Of a DNA stretch of 64,000 nt, positions 8,688 to 18,250 are shown piece after piece. The notes beneath the pieces were generated by a model. That model was not told the DNA's origin. It was given only the letters and a program-made list of their open reading frames with translations, and made no database searches. A program made the position numbers and the translations under genes. The number at the start of each line of letters is the position of its first letter. Position 1 is the stretch's first letter. Origin of the DNA: an uncultured Alistipes sp. (GTDB taxonomy: Bacteria > Bacteroidota > Bacteroidia > Bacteroidales > UBA932); NCBI GenBank assembly GCA_900544175.1, contig UQUN01000003.1, positions 1-64,000 of the forward strand. The letters are read 5' to 3'.

Positions 8688-9947
8688 CTACTGGACACCG
8701 GACAAGTCCAGTTCAGACGGAGCCCTGCCCTCAGAAAGCAGGGCTTTCATTTTATCCATCACTGGAGCGATATGGCTGTAGAACATGCGGTAACCGGGAC
8801 ACAGCGCATTGAGTGGCCGGGAGTCTCCTGAAAATGACACGAAACGGTGCTTGGGACAGCCGCCGCGGCATGCCGGCATCCATTCACAGCGCAGACAGAC
8901 AGGAGGAAGGGCATTGCGCTTGGATACTCCGAAGGCTGCAAGACGCTGTGATGTCGCCGCATCCCTCAGGGCAATATCCCGGATATTGCCCAGTCTCCAC
9001 TGGGGATAGACAAAATGGTCGCAGGGGTAAATGTCGCCGTTATGTTCTACAGTCAGATTGCCTCCGCAGCTCTCGCAGAAAGTACAGATACCGGGCTGCA
9101 CCCCGCACCATGAGGATAGAGCCGCATCGAAAGTCAGGACAAAATACTGTCCGACATCCCCACGGACCCAGACATCGAATATGTCACACAGGTAGCGGCC
9201 GAAAGCCTCCGGAGCCACTGACCACGGTGCAAGGACGGATTTCTCCGCTGACGGAGGGGCTATGCACGGCACATTGGAAGAGCTGTGCGGCACCGTCATA
9301 ATATGCTCGTAAACAGGCATGAACTGCATATACCGTGAACCTACGGACTTCAGGAAACGGTAAACTTCCGCACCGCGCCCCTCCCCTGCCTTGCTTACTG
9401 TCGTAAGTGTATTGAATTCCACCCTGCTGCGATGCAGGGTTTCCAGACCGTGCATGACATCTCGGAAAGTCCCTCCGCCGGACGATGACATTCTGAAACA
9501 GTCATGAATATCCTCCGGCCCGTCGAGCGATAGACCGATCAGAAAACCGTTGTCATGGAAAAATGCCGCCCAATCCGCGTTAAGCAGAACTCCATTGGTC
9601 TGAAGGGTATTATGTACCGGACGACCTCCGGCATATTTCCGTTCATATTCCAAAGCCTTGCTGAAAAAGTCCAGACCTGCCAGCAGAGGCTCGCCTCCAT
9701 GCCATTCCACAGTAAGTTCCGGCAGGTCGCATGAGGCACAGTACGAAGCAATGCACAACTCAAGCAGCCGGAGATCCATTGCCGGTTCACGGCCTCCGTA
9801 ATAAACTGACTTGTCTATATAATAGCAGTACCTGCACCTAAGATTGCATTTGGAGCCGACAGGCTTCAGCATAAGACTGAAAGCCGTACTGCCCCCAAAT
9901 CTGGAAGCCTCGGAGATAGTGATGATACGCTCCCCGACTACTCCCAT
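8688..9947 (-). CDS. Anaerobic sulfatase-maturating radical SAM enzyme (anSME family)
   Basis: This 419-residue radical SAM protein has the SAM cluster motif CNLRCRYC (Cys34, 38, 41), the EWHGGEPLL segment, and a C-terminal SPASM half with a run of cysteines, the anSME hallmark GGNLTVEHNGDIYPCDHFVYP in its neighbourhood, and CLRCEWMPACRGGCPKHR. Known members convert an active-site Cys or Ser of type I sulfatases to formylglycine without oxygen, in the cytosol. Its start overlaps the end of the upstream PCMD lipoprotein gene by 10 nt, so it is last in a six-gene operon and probably translationally coupled. No sulfatase gene is in the window, so the client could be encoded elsewhere or be a neighbour. 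Confidence 0.88.
   Translation of the reverse strand: MGVVGERIITISEASRFGGSTAFSLMLKPVGSKCNLRCRYCYYIDKSVYYGGREPAMDLRLLELCIASYCASCDLPELTVEWHGGEPLLAGLDFFSKALEYERKYAGGRPVHNTLQTNGVLLNADWAAFFHDNGFLIGLSLDGPEDIHDCFRMSSSGGGTFRDVMHGLETLHRSRVEFNTLTTVSKAGEGRGAEVYRFLKSVGSRYMQFMPVYEHIMTVPHSSSNVPCIAPPSAEKSVLAPWSVAPEAFGRYLCDIFDVWVRGDVGQYFVLTFDAALSSWCGVQPGICTFCESCGGNLTVEHNGDIYPCDHFVYPQWRLGNIRDIALRDAATSQRLAAFGVSKRNALPPVCLRCEWMPACRGGCPKHRFVSFSGDSRPLNALCPGYRMFYSHIAPVMDKMKALLSEGRAPSELDLSGVQ
8721..8757 (+). terminator. Terminator of the 6871 gene, inside the convergent gene's coding region
   Basis: Perfect 8-bp stem AGCCCTGC (8721-8728) / GCAGGGCT (8738-8745) followed by the T-rich run TTTCATTTTATCC. It lies 45 nt past the lipoprotein stop and overlaps codons for the C-terminus of the opposing radical SAM gene. 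Confidence 0.7.
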
Positions 9948-11563
9948 ATCACATCTCCTTCGTAGCCGAAAGAGAACTCATCCACATACATCAGACTGCC
10001 TATGCCACCGGTAAAATAATCCGCATACTGGCTGGCGACAGCCACAACCGCACAATAAGTAGGCTTTACATTCCGCTTGTCCTCGCGGTATTTGATGTTG
10101 ATGGTAAACCGCTTGTACTCTCCTCCCGTACCGGTCTCGTCTATCAGTTCTCCGTAGCCGAGCACATCGGGATCATTGATATCCAGATATCTGTGTTCTG
10201 AAGTATTCACGCGGTAAGGCCCGTCCCAAGCCGTCACATACACAAAAATGTGACAGCGGTCCGACTGTCCCTTTATGGCAGCTGCATCAAATGGAAGCTC
10301 GACACCGGAAGGAGGGTCGACATTGTTTATCGGCACCGGGGTATAGCTGTAGTACCCGCTGAGAGTCAATGGCCTGCTCTCGAACGGACGGCCGAAGAAC
10401 ACCTCGGCTCCAAGTCCCTGTACACTGCCGAAATGTCCTGAGAACACATTGCCGCCAGCCATCTTTATCACCACATTGACAGTTTCCAGCCTGGCCGCAC
10501 GCTTGCCCTCTCCTTCGACAGCGAGGAAAGTCTCCTCAGGCGAGGTCGGATTGGCCTCTCCTATCACATTGGCTCCCATATTGCCAGAATCCCACCAATA
10601 GTTACTTTCCAGATCCAGATTCGGGAACCAGCTTGCTCCATCCCTCACCCAGTCATCAAATCCCATGTTCGGCATTTGAGCGGCCTCTTCCGTTGTAAAA
10701 GAAACCTCCGCACCATCCTGTGCGTCCGAATATATCTTATAGACATACTCCGTACCTGGTTCCAGACCTGTCAGCCGGGCAGACACAGTCGTTCCGGAGA
10801 CTGTGACAGCTGACGGATCCACCTCCTGCCACTGCTCCGAACCGGCAGGACGCCAGCGGAAGCCCACATTGGCCGTACCCTCCGGTACCATTCCGTAAAG
10901 ATAGGCGAAGCAGGCCCAGGCATCAGCATCCTGGGTAGTCAGAACCGCCTCTGCCTGAACCACCGCTATGGTCCAGACTTCGGAAGTGTCCCTCCATGAT
11001 ACTGTAAAATTCTGAGGCGAGGTAAAATCATGTACTTCCATGGGATCCGGAGAGATGACGGAGTTGCCTGGTCCCAACTTGATTTCCGTGATCTGCACTG
11101 AGTCCTTGGGTGTATCCATTGAGACATAGACCACGGCCTGACACTCATCCGGATTGATGGATGATTCCCGCACCTGATTACGTACCTTTATATACCGTTC
11201 CACTGTCTGAGTCGCAGATATGGTCCAGCGGTAAGTCTGATCCGGCCATGTCTGCAGGCTGAGCTCGACCGGCGATGACAGATCCATATAGCTCACTTCA
11301 TCCATGGACGGCTCAACCGTCGTTCTTTCCGTTGTCTCGAAACGCAGCAGCCGGACACTGGACAACAACGCCGTATCGGCCATGTCCACGGTAACGGTAA
11401 GAGCAGTGCTGTCTATTACGGTCTCTCCTATCTGCCCCGACACCTCGAAAGCCGTAATCTTTCCCAATCGTCTTGGATAGGGTATGTCATTCTTGATACA
11501 GGCTCCGGTAATGACGAGGAGCAGCAAAGCGGATATTATTCTATATACCTTCGGCATTTTCAT
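9938..11563 (-). CDS. PCMD-domain lipoprotein with FN3-like domain
   Basis: A 541-residue lipoprotein (lipobox ITGAC, Cys22). It opens with a DUF5018-like beta domain (KITAFEVSG), continues with further beta-rich sequence, then a fibronectin-III-like domain ending SFTTEEAAQ (about 215-300) and a PCMD domain to the C-terminus. The FN3-PCMD half is clearly paralogous to the product of 12351-14477, sharing YADYFTGG near the end. The start overlaps the stop of the barrel gene upstream (ATGA), and its own end overlaps the radical SAM gene. Probably surface-exposed; ligand unknown. Confidence 0.78.
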   Translation of the reverse strand: MKMPKVYRIISALLLLVITGACIKNDIPYPRRLGKITAFEVSGQIGETVIDSTALTVTVDMADTALLSSVRLLRFETTERTTVEPSMDEVSYMDLSSPVELSLQTWPDQTYRWTISATQTVERYIKVRNQVRESSINPDECQAVVYVSMDTPKDSVQITEIKLGPGNSVISPDPMEVHDFTSPQNFTVSWRDTSEVWTIAVVQAEAVLTTQDADAWACFAYLYGMVPEGTANVGFRWRPAGSEQWQEVDPSAVTVSGTTVSARLTGLEPGTEYVYKIYSDAQDGAEVSFTTEEAAQMPNMGFDDWVRDGASWFPNLDLESNYWWDSGNMGANVIGEANPTSPEETFLAVEGEGKRAARLETVNVVIKMAGGNVFSGHFGSVQGLGAEVFFGRPFESRPLTLSGYYSYTPVPINNVDPPSGVELPFDAAAIKGQSDRCHIFVYVTAWDGPYRVNTSEHRYLDINDPDVLGYGELIDETGTGGEYKRFTINIKYREDKRNVKPTYCAVVAVASQYADYFTGGIGSLMYVDEFSFGYEGDVIWE

Positions 11564-12354
11564 TTCGTTTTATCAGCGGAACCGGACCTGTCCTTGCCCA
11601 CCGGAAGAACGAAGTTGACTCCGATATTGATTGAAAGCAAGTTTAGCTTGAAATTGGCCTTGGAGGTCTCATAGCTGCCCTCATAGACCTGATTTGTTGT
11701 CTGGGATATGCGTTTCCACTCCAGACCGAGGATGCCCACTGACGCCTCCACGGACATTTCGTTGGTCACAAAGACCGCGATACCCGGCACTACATCGATA
11801 CCTATGTCAAGTATATTCTGATAGGTTCCCGTAAGACTCTCCCCAGCCCCGTTCATCATCTTGCCCTGACCAGCACCGAAGTTCAGCGAGATGTCACTGA
11901 ACAGTCCAAATACCTTGCTCTTGCCCAACGGTATATAATAGCGGTAGGACAAAGAGCCGTAATAGGTGTGCTGCAGCATGTAGAAGTCGGATATTCCGAA
12001 AGAGAGGTCCGGACCGAGAGAAAGACTCGTTTCATCTATCCTCCCGAGTGTCCTCTCGTAAGAGAAACGGACTCCCACGGCCATATTCTTGGCGAACACA
12101 TAATATATATAAGGTGTGGCCGAAAGTGTGTACGCCTCCAGATTCATGTCCTGCAGAATCAGAAACCTGTAGTCATAGAAACTGTAATCCCTGTAGGACA
12201 CAGTACCTCCGAACATAATATTTCCCTTGGGCATGAACACGGGAGCATCCTTGAAACTCATCCCCCGGTCAAGCTTTTCCGAGGCATCCACCGTCGCGCA
12301 CACCGCCGTTAGAAATGCCAGACATAGAGCCGTTATTCGTATCGTCTTCTTCAT
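11560..12354 (-). CDS. Outer-membrane beta-barrel protein
   Basis: A 264-residue secreted protein with a Sec signal peptide (cleavage near VDAS, about residue 25) followed by alternating hydrophobic/aromatic strands (for example YSFYDYRFLIL, YYGSLSYRYYIPLG) and short turns, as in an 8- to 12-strand outer-membrane barrel. ATGA overlaps on both sides join it to two PCMD lipoprotein genes, suggesting equimolar products. It may anchor or export the lipoproteins, but that is inference; no named family was recognised beyond OM-barrel. Confidence 0.68.
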   Translation of the reverse strand: MKKTIRITALCLAFLTAVCATVDASEKLDRGMSFKDAPVFMPKGNIMFGGTVSYRDYSFYDYRFLILQDMNLEAYTLSATPYIYYVFAKNMAVGVRFSYERTLGRIDETSLSLGPDLSFGISDFYMLQHTYYGSLSYRYYIPLGKSKVFGLFSDISLNFGAGQGKMMNGAGESLTGTYQNILDIGIDVVPGIAVFVTNEMSVEASVGILGLEWKRISQTTNQVYEGSYETSKANFKLNLLSINIGVNFVLPVGKDRSGSADKTK

Positions 12355-14477
12355 TCGAACAAAAATTCAAATTCGTCAATATACAGTACACTTCCATTAC
12401 CTCCTGTAAAGTAATCCGCATACTTGCTGGCCGTCGCCACTACGAGCACATGTGTCGGCCTGCGCTCCGTATCCCGGTACTCCAATTCGATGGTAAACTC
12501 CTTATATTCGCCACCGGTTCCGACATTGTCCTCCAGGGTTCCGTATGCTATCACCGACGGATCTTTCGGATCGAACAAAGTCCCTTCGGCATTGTTGACC
12601 CTGAACGGTATCGCCCAGTCAGTAAGAGCCACATATATCTGGCAGATATCCGACGAGCCTTTCAAGTCGGAATAATCACCCTGCGAATAATCGATGGGTA
12701 CGGGCGAATAGCTGTACCAGCCGCAGAGAGCTGTAGGACGGCTTGTGTACGGCTGTCCGAAATCAATCTTAGCACCGTTCATACCTACCAGTTCCACAAA
12801 CTGCCCCGAATAGATATTGCCTCCCGCGAATTTTCCTATCGAGCCTATACCTACGAACTGCGAAGCAAGTTTGGCCGCCGAGCCTGACACTACATAGGAG
12901 GTTTCCTGCGAGGTCGGATACTTGCCCAGTGTCGATGCACCTGCATTGCCGGAATCCCAGAAGGCATCGCCTTCCGCATTTGGAGTATGTCCATTGTCGG
13001 ACCAGGTATCGAAGTTGAAATTAGGCAACTGCTCTGCAGCCTCAGTTGTAAACGATATCACATCATCCTCACTCTGCTCATTAGCCGTCACGGCCCTTAC
13101 CTGATACTCCGTCTCCGGTTCAAGTCCGGATATACGGGCGGAATAGATCACTCCATCCTTGGCAAGAGGACCTGCGAAGTCAGTCCAGGCTGATTCGGAA
13201 GCCTTGCGGAACTGAAATCCCATACCGGCCGGCTCGCTCTCCGTATTGTACTGAGCGCGTACATCCGCAAACCTTGCCCACGCATTGACCGTCCTCATCG
13301 ACACTTCCACATCCGGAACTACCAGCACGGAAAACGCCGTAGAGACATACTGGTCCTGACAGTCCAGGACATTTACAGCCATAGGATAAGTCCCTACCTC
13401 CAGACAAGAAGACAGCAGCTGCCGCATATCTATGTCCACACCGACTGCCCCTACCTCGAAATCAGTCCATGTCAGACCCATTCCGTTTAAAGCAGCCTTC
13501 AGTGTCGGATCAGCTTCTTTCAAGTTAATGGAGGCCGGTATGCCGGCCGCAAGCATCTGCTCCGACTTATGAGTCAGGACAACCCTGGCCACTCCGGCCT
13601 TAGCCTCGATATGGAAAAGCCCCACGATACCGGCCCCGCGAGGAGCACGGAGCTCCTGAGTCAGGTCAGCACCGGAATCCTCGGTAAGTACCGGTTCCGG
13701 CAGCTTGTTGAGGTTGATGTCTACAACATACTCCTTCTCGTTGACAGAATCATCGACAGTCACCCTGATGGATGTACCTCCCTGGGCATTACTGCTGCCG
13801 CTGCCGTCCACGTCGAAATGAATATTGTAGTAATCCCTTGGTTCAACATTATTGATGTCCTGCACCACCTGGTTGGAAACACCGTCCGTGTTGGTCAAGT
13901 TCAAAGTCCAGGTCAGCTTGCCGGTGCAGTTGAAATAGCCCTCGTTGGAGAAAGTCCCGTCCTCGGAACTGTAAATCAAAGCACCGCCGTCATTTCCATT
14001 GGACACTGTAACGGAGTAGGATGTGAAATTCTTTTTAAGCTCGTCGGATACGGACACCGTTACCTTCACATTGGCAAGAGTGCAGGTAATGGAGACATTG
14101 GCCTCCTGTCCGGCCACGATCTCGACTTCCGCCTCCCCGGTATAATAAGGAGAGTCAAACGCAGCCTCCTTGTACTCCCCGTTGGAAGCCCTTACCAGAT
14201 ATCGTCCCTCCCTCAATATCAAAGGATCGGTCTCCAAGGTACGATGGTCCTCGACCGTCCTGACAATCACACCTGTCCTGGCATTGTACACGTCTATCCT
14301 GAAAACCGGTTCAGAACCGGCCTTGCTCACCGGCACAACACTCAGATCGTAACCGAAATCTATGTTAAGGATGCCTTCACCCCTCGACAGCAGCCAGCTG
14401 TCCTCCTTCCTTGAACAGGACAGGACAGACACCAGCAGCATAACCGACAGTACGGTACGTTTTACTACGGCTTTCAT
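12351..14477 (-). CDS. DUF4493/PCMD-domain lipoprotein
   Basis: A 708-residue lipoprotein (lipobox VLSC, Cys21). It starts with a DUF4493-type region (about 30-260, opening GEGILNIDFGYD), then a shared unnamed domain of roughly 105 residues (about 283-390), an FN3-like domain ending SFTTEAAEQ, and a PCMD domain at the C-terminus. The FN3-PCMD half matches the product of 9938-11563. It lies 3 nt after the upstream DUF4493 gene and overlaps the barrel gene by 4 nt. Probably an outer-membrane-anchored adhesin or glycan-binding component; no catalytic motif is visible. Confidence 0.8.
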   Translation of the reverse strand: MKAVVKRTVLSVMLLVSVLSCSRKEDSWLLSRGEGILNIDFGYDLSVVPVSKAGSEPVFRIDVYNARTGVIVRTVEDHRTLETDPLILREGRYLVRASNGEYKEAAFDSPYYTGEAEVEIVAGQEANVSITCTLANVKVTVSVSDELKKNFTSYSVTVSNGNDGGALIYSSEDGTFSNEGYFNCTGKLTWTLNLTNTDGVSNQVVQDINNVEPRDYYNIHFDVDGSGSSNAQGGTSIRVTVDDSVNEKEYVVDINLNKLPEPVLTEDSGADLTQELRAPRGAGIVGLFHIEAKAGVARVVLTHKSEQMLAAGIPASINLKEADPTLKAALNGMGLTWTDFEVGAVGVDIDMRQLLSSCLEVGTYPMAVNVLDCQDQYVSTAFSVLVVPDVEVSMRTVNAWARFADVRAQYNTESEPAGMGFQFRKASESAWTDFAGPLAKDGVIYSARISGLEPETEYQVRAVTANEQSEDDVISFTTEAAEQLPNFNFDTWSDNGHTPNAEGDAFWDSGNAGASTLGKYPTSQETSYVVSGSAAKLASQFVGIGSIGKFAGGNIYSGQFVELVGMNGAKIDFGQPYTSRPTALCGWYSYSPVPIDYSQGDYSDLKGSSDICQIYVALTDWAIPFRVNNAEGTLFDPKDPSVIAYGTLEDNVGTGGEYKEFTIELEYRDTERRPTHVLVVATASKYADYFTGGNGSVLYIDEFEFLFE

Positions 14478-14480
14478 GGC

Positions 14481-16013
14481 TTATTCTGTCATTATGATGG
14501 TAAGCGTCTTGGAAAGACTGTTTCCGGCTTTATCCGTAATAGTGACACACAACTCATTGGTCTCCTCCGGCATGGCCATCAGAAAAGCGGCAATGGCAAA
14601 TGTCTTGGACGTCTGTCCGTTGACGTCCCCGTTCGATGCTATCCCGAAAAGCGACCCCCAGAATGCCAGTTCGGCCTCATCCATATTCGCCAGGTCTACA
14701 GAATAGTCCATACTCATCATGTCAAGCAGACTCTGCAAGCCGGGAGTTCTGACATCAACGACAAATTTCTCAATACCGGCAGAAGCCTCGACTGTAAGAT
14801 TGAACTCGGACGGCAGAGCCGCCTTGCTGTAGGTCACCGGCTCGTCTATACCGGCAGTGGCGGTAATAGTTATGGCGTCTTCATCAGGTTCGTCCGTGCC
14901 GGAGGATGCAGTAGTGAAATTCAGGGTAAATGCATCCGCAGCAGCCTGAGGGTCGATGGAACTGACCACCGCTCCGGCCGGTACTCTGAGAGTATAGGCC
15001 GTACTCTCAGAGAGTGCGGGGAGAGTCACGGTAACGACGCTCCCTGTCACGGAAGCCGTGCAGGTCTGGTCGTTGAGAGTTATGGATGCGCCTTCGGCAA
15101 GGGCCACTGAGGATGAATAGGTAAGGTCGATGGCGGCAGTGGTTGCAGCCACATCCGATGCGCCCTCCGCTATTGACGAAGCCTTAAGCTCAGGTACAGG
15201 CACCTCCTCGACAGGTTCTTCTCCGATACCCTCGATATATATTTCCTCTTCCCTGTCATTACAGGTATAGTCTATACTGATTCCATTCTCCCCGGCGAAA
15301 TTGGTATAGCCCGTCTCGCTGGCATCCAATGTGAAGACATGATGATCCCTTGCTGAACCGTCCAGCACTTCGGCATGTGCGTTTATCTTGCCGCCGGTCC
15401 TGCGTGTCGCAGACACATCCAGAATCAGAGGTGTTCCGGCATCGAAGTAACCGGACTGGCCGTTGGCGATAATCTCCGGAGTGAAGATCAGCGGTCCGTA
15501 GTCCGAGGTAACCGTTACCGTAAAGTCCGGATTCATCTCCGCCAGAAACTTCTCGGTACAGATTACCGTCACTTTCATATTGGAAAGGACACATTTCACA
15601 TTGATGTTCTCGACCTTTCCCGGAACGATCGAGACGGTCTGGCTGCCGAAAAACTTGGGTTGGTTCCATGCTGCCCTCTTTGTCCCGGGAGAGGCCGCCT
15701 CAACCCTGTAATCACCTGGATCCACAGCAACTACCGCAGGTACATCGGAAAATCTGTCCCAGGACAGCACAGCCCTGTCTGTTGAGACATCCACAATGGA
15801 CACTGAGAAGTCATTTACATCCGGAGTACCGGACCAGTTCCCGTCCGCCTTTGTCGCACCCGACGGCACCGGAGTGAACTCCCCTTCCGATGATAAGCTC
15901 AGAGTCATCTCGGCTTTTCCAGCCTCAACGCCTCCCCGTTCCTCCAAAGCGCATCCCGTTAAGGCCGATGCGGCTGACATTATTATAATAATAGGTATGA
16001 TTGTCTTTCTCAT
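14481..16013 (-). CDS. DUF4493-type lipoprotein with Ig-like domain
   Basis: A 510-residue lipoprotein (lipobox LTGC, Cys21). A DUF4493-type region occupies about 35-260, followed by a bacterial Ig-like (Big_5-type) domain with VVTVTLPALSESTAYTLRVP, and a C-terminal segment of about 125 residues resembling the unnamed domain that sits mid-protein in its two long neighbours. Unlike them it has no FN3 or PCMD domain. It is the second gene of the operon, 20 nt after the first. Function unknown, likely surface structural. Confidence 0.75.
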   Translation of the reverse strand: MRKTIIPIIIIMSAASALTGCALEERGGVEAGKAEMTLSLSSEGEFTPVPSGATKADGNWSGTPDVNDFSVSIVDVSTDRAVLSWDRFSDVPAVVAVDPGDYRVEAASPGTKRAAWNQPKFFGSQTVSIVPGKVENINVKCVLSNMKVTVICTEKFLAEMNPDFTVTVTSDYGPLIFTPEIIANGQSGYFDAGTPLILDVSATRRTGGKINAHAEVLDGSARDHHVFTLDASETGYTNFAGENGISIDYTCNDREEEIYIEGIGEEPVEEVPVPELKASSIAEGASDVAATTAAIDLTYSSSVALAEGASITLNDQTCTASVTGSVVTVTLPALSESTAYTLRVPAGAVVSSIDPQAAADAFTLNFTTASSGTDEPDEDAITITATAGIDEPVTYSKAALPSEFNLTVEASAGIEKFVVDVRTPGLQSLLDMMSMDYSVDLANMDEAELAFWGSLFGIASNGDVNGQTSKTFAIAAFLMAMPEETNELCVTITDKAGNSLSKTLTIIMTE

Positions 16014-16033
16014 GACTTGTCGTTTTTGTTGTA

Positions 16034-18211
16034 CTATTCGTAAATAAGTTCTATGTCGTCAACATACAGAATGCTGCCTATATTGCAGCCGGAATATTCC
16101 TTCCCGTCGGCTATCACTATCTGACGGCCCGCATATCCCGGATCATCCGAAGATGATGACTTTATGGATATGTAGATCGAAGCCGCCTTCTTAGTCAGGT
16201 CCGTGTAATTCAAGTCTATTCTTCTCCGGCTCCAGACCGATGAAGCGCCTCCTGACTTATCTGTTACAGACCCAATGACAGAACCGTCCTCTGCCTTTAC
16301 CGCTACCTCCACATAATAAGTCTCACTGCCATATGGCTCATAGCGGTATGCAAGGCTCAATGCCGACGGACGGCTGCCGAATGCATGCCCCTCCGACTCG
16401 TGAGTTCCACCACCATCCTTGCCGTTGCCGTCCTTTGCCCTGCCTATAAAAATCTCGCCAGCCGCACATGTATTGTATTCCGTAGAGCTGACATGGGTGG
16501 TGAACAGCACCGCTGACCTGCTTCCCTCATACGGTTCCGCAGAGACATAGGCTGCAGTCATGAAAACACGCGCATTCTGACTACCTACAAGCGAATAGTA
16601 ACTGTTCATTGTCATCCTGCTGTTCACATCCCACCATGCGGAGGCCTCATCCGCATACGGTCTGTACCACTCCAGCTCCCTTGACGGAATCACCGCAGTG
16701 AACGTGTGCGTAAAGGCACTCCACTCCTCGAATCCGGCATTACCTACCTGCTGAGCCTCCTCTGTAGTGAACTCACGTGTCTGTCCTGAAGAAAAATTAT
16801 TGTATCCGGCACGGACCGAATATCCTGTCGCGGGCTCGAGTCCTGTGACAGTGACAGTATTGGTGTTTCCTGAGACCGAAGAAGTGAATGCGGGTCTCGT
16901 CCATTCCTCGGAGCCATCGGCCTTGATCTCCGGATAAAGCTGTGCCGGATCTCCGTTCGTGGTAAGTTCTATATACGCCCTGGCAGCCCATACATCACCC
17001 GGAACTATCTCCGATACATTTTTTTCCGCCTCTACCGGCCGCAGGACATATGTTGCTTCCGCAGTCTTGCCATTCGCATCCTCGACCCATATGGTAAAAC
17101 TGTGGCTGTCAGATGCCTCGTCACCCGTATATTTCAGATGTCCGGCGACTTCTCTGAAATCAATACCGGCCATGGTAAGTCCATTCATATCCTCAGGATA
17201 CATAAGGCCGTAACGGTCTATGGTCGCCTTTATTCCGCCCTCGTCCATGTTGAAGAAATCCACTTTCTCAGGCCATCCGAGCTGTCCGGTCAGATAGGCT
17301 GAGTTTGTAGTCATGGTGCAGGCAACTATGCCGGAAGGAACATTGAGACTGACATCGGCCTGTTCGGGGACAGTGCTCTCCACATACGACAGGATGCCTG
17401 TCCCGGCATCGAATCCGTCGGGGCTTATGCTTGGTGCATCCGACGGAAGCATGAACACATCGAGAACTACATTGATGGTAGAGTCATTGGTACTGTAGTC
17501 TATGCTCAAGTCCAGCTCAGGCTCTACTTTCGGCATAGGTTCCGTATTGACATTGAGGGTAATGAAATCCCCGGGAGCCGCAGCCACCTCTGAATTGTTC
17601 CTGAAGGACCATGTATTTCCGTCCTTGTCGGTAAGCTCCACATTGACTGTTAGAGGGGCCACAGGCATATAGCCGGCCTCTGAAGCCTCCTTGTCAAATT
17701 CAAGCCTGCCCCTGGTGCTGGTCACGACCGTACGGTAATCAGTAAAGTCAGTCCGTATGTCAGCACCGTATTTCACAGCCACCTTGACATTGGCCATCCT
17801 GCATACAGTGCTTACATCAACTGTTTCCTGAGGCAGCACCTCAAAACTGGTCTCACCCTTGAAAAACCATGCATCCCAACCGCTTGCAGTAGAATCACCG
17901 TAAGTGGCCCTGAGAGTGTAGGGTCCACCGGCATTCATTACGAATGCCGTACCTTCCTGCGCCTTATATTCCGCATATGTCGCCCATCTCTTGAAAATAA
18001 CACCTTTACTGTTGATGATTTCGACTTTGAAGTCATCCACATCGAGAGAGCCTTCGGCAACATCGGCCCGGGTCTGCGCCAGTTCTGCATCGACGCCTAT
18101 CCTTATTCCGCCTGTACCAGGCTCAAAGAGCGATTCTTCCCCCCGGGAACAGGAGGAAACGAGAATACCAAGGAGCAACAAGTGAATTATACAAATTTCT
18201 AATTTACTCAT
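16034..18211 (-). CDS. DUF4493/PCMD-domain lipoprotein, first gene of operon
   Basis: The largest lipoprotein of the cluster, 725 residues (lipobox VSSC, Cys21). Order: DUF4493-type domain (about 33-260), the shared unnamed domain (about 298-395), FN3-like domain ending EFTTEEAQQ (about 400-485), PCMD domain (about 486-725). It is the promoter-proximal gene, with a -7 element 40 nt upstream. The shared architecture with downstream genes points to duplication inside one operon. Family role is given only as putative carbohydrate metabolism, so the function stays open. Confidence 0.8.
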   Translation of the reverse strand: MSKLEICIIHLLLLGILVSSCSRGEESLFEPGTGGIRIGVDAELAQTRADVAEGSLDVDDFKVEIINSKGVIFKRWATYAEYKAQEGTAFVMNAGGPYTLRATYGDSTASGWDAWFFKGETSFEVLPQETVDVSTVCRMANVKVAVKYGADIRTDFTDYRTVVTSTRGRLEFDKEASEAGYMPVAPLTVNVELTDKDGNTWSFRNNSEVAAAPGDFITLNVNTEPMPKVEPELDLSIDYSTNDSTINVVLDVFMLPSDAPSISPDGFDAGTGILSYVESTVPEQADVSLNVPSGIVACTMTTNSAYLTGQLGWPEKVDFFNMDEGGIKATIDRYGLMYPEDMNGLTMAGIDFREVAGHLKYTGDEASDSHSFTIWVEDANGKTAEATYVLRPVEAEKNVSEIVPGDVWAARAYIELTTNGDPAQLYPEIKADGSEEWTRPAFTSSVSGNTNTVTVTGLEPATGYSVRAGYNNFSSGQTREFTTEEAQQVGNAGFEEWSAFTHTFTAVIPSRELEWYRPYADEASAWWDVNSRMTMNSYYSLVGSQNARVFMTAAYVSAEPYEGSRSAVLFTTHVSSTEYNTCAAGEIFIGRAKDGNGKDGGGTHESEGHAFGSRPSALSLAYRYEPYGSETYYVEVAVKAEDGSVIGSVTDKSGGASSVWSRRRIDLNYTDLTKKAASIYISIKSSSSDDPGYAGRQIVIADGKEYSGCNIGSILYVDDIELIYE

Positions 18212-18250
18212 TCGCTTCCGAATTTAGGGTTTAGTACAAAATTTCAATCG

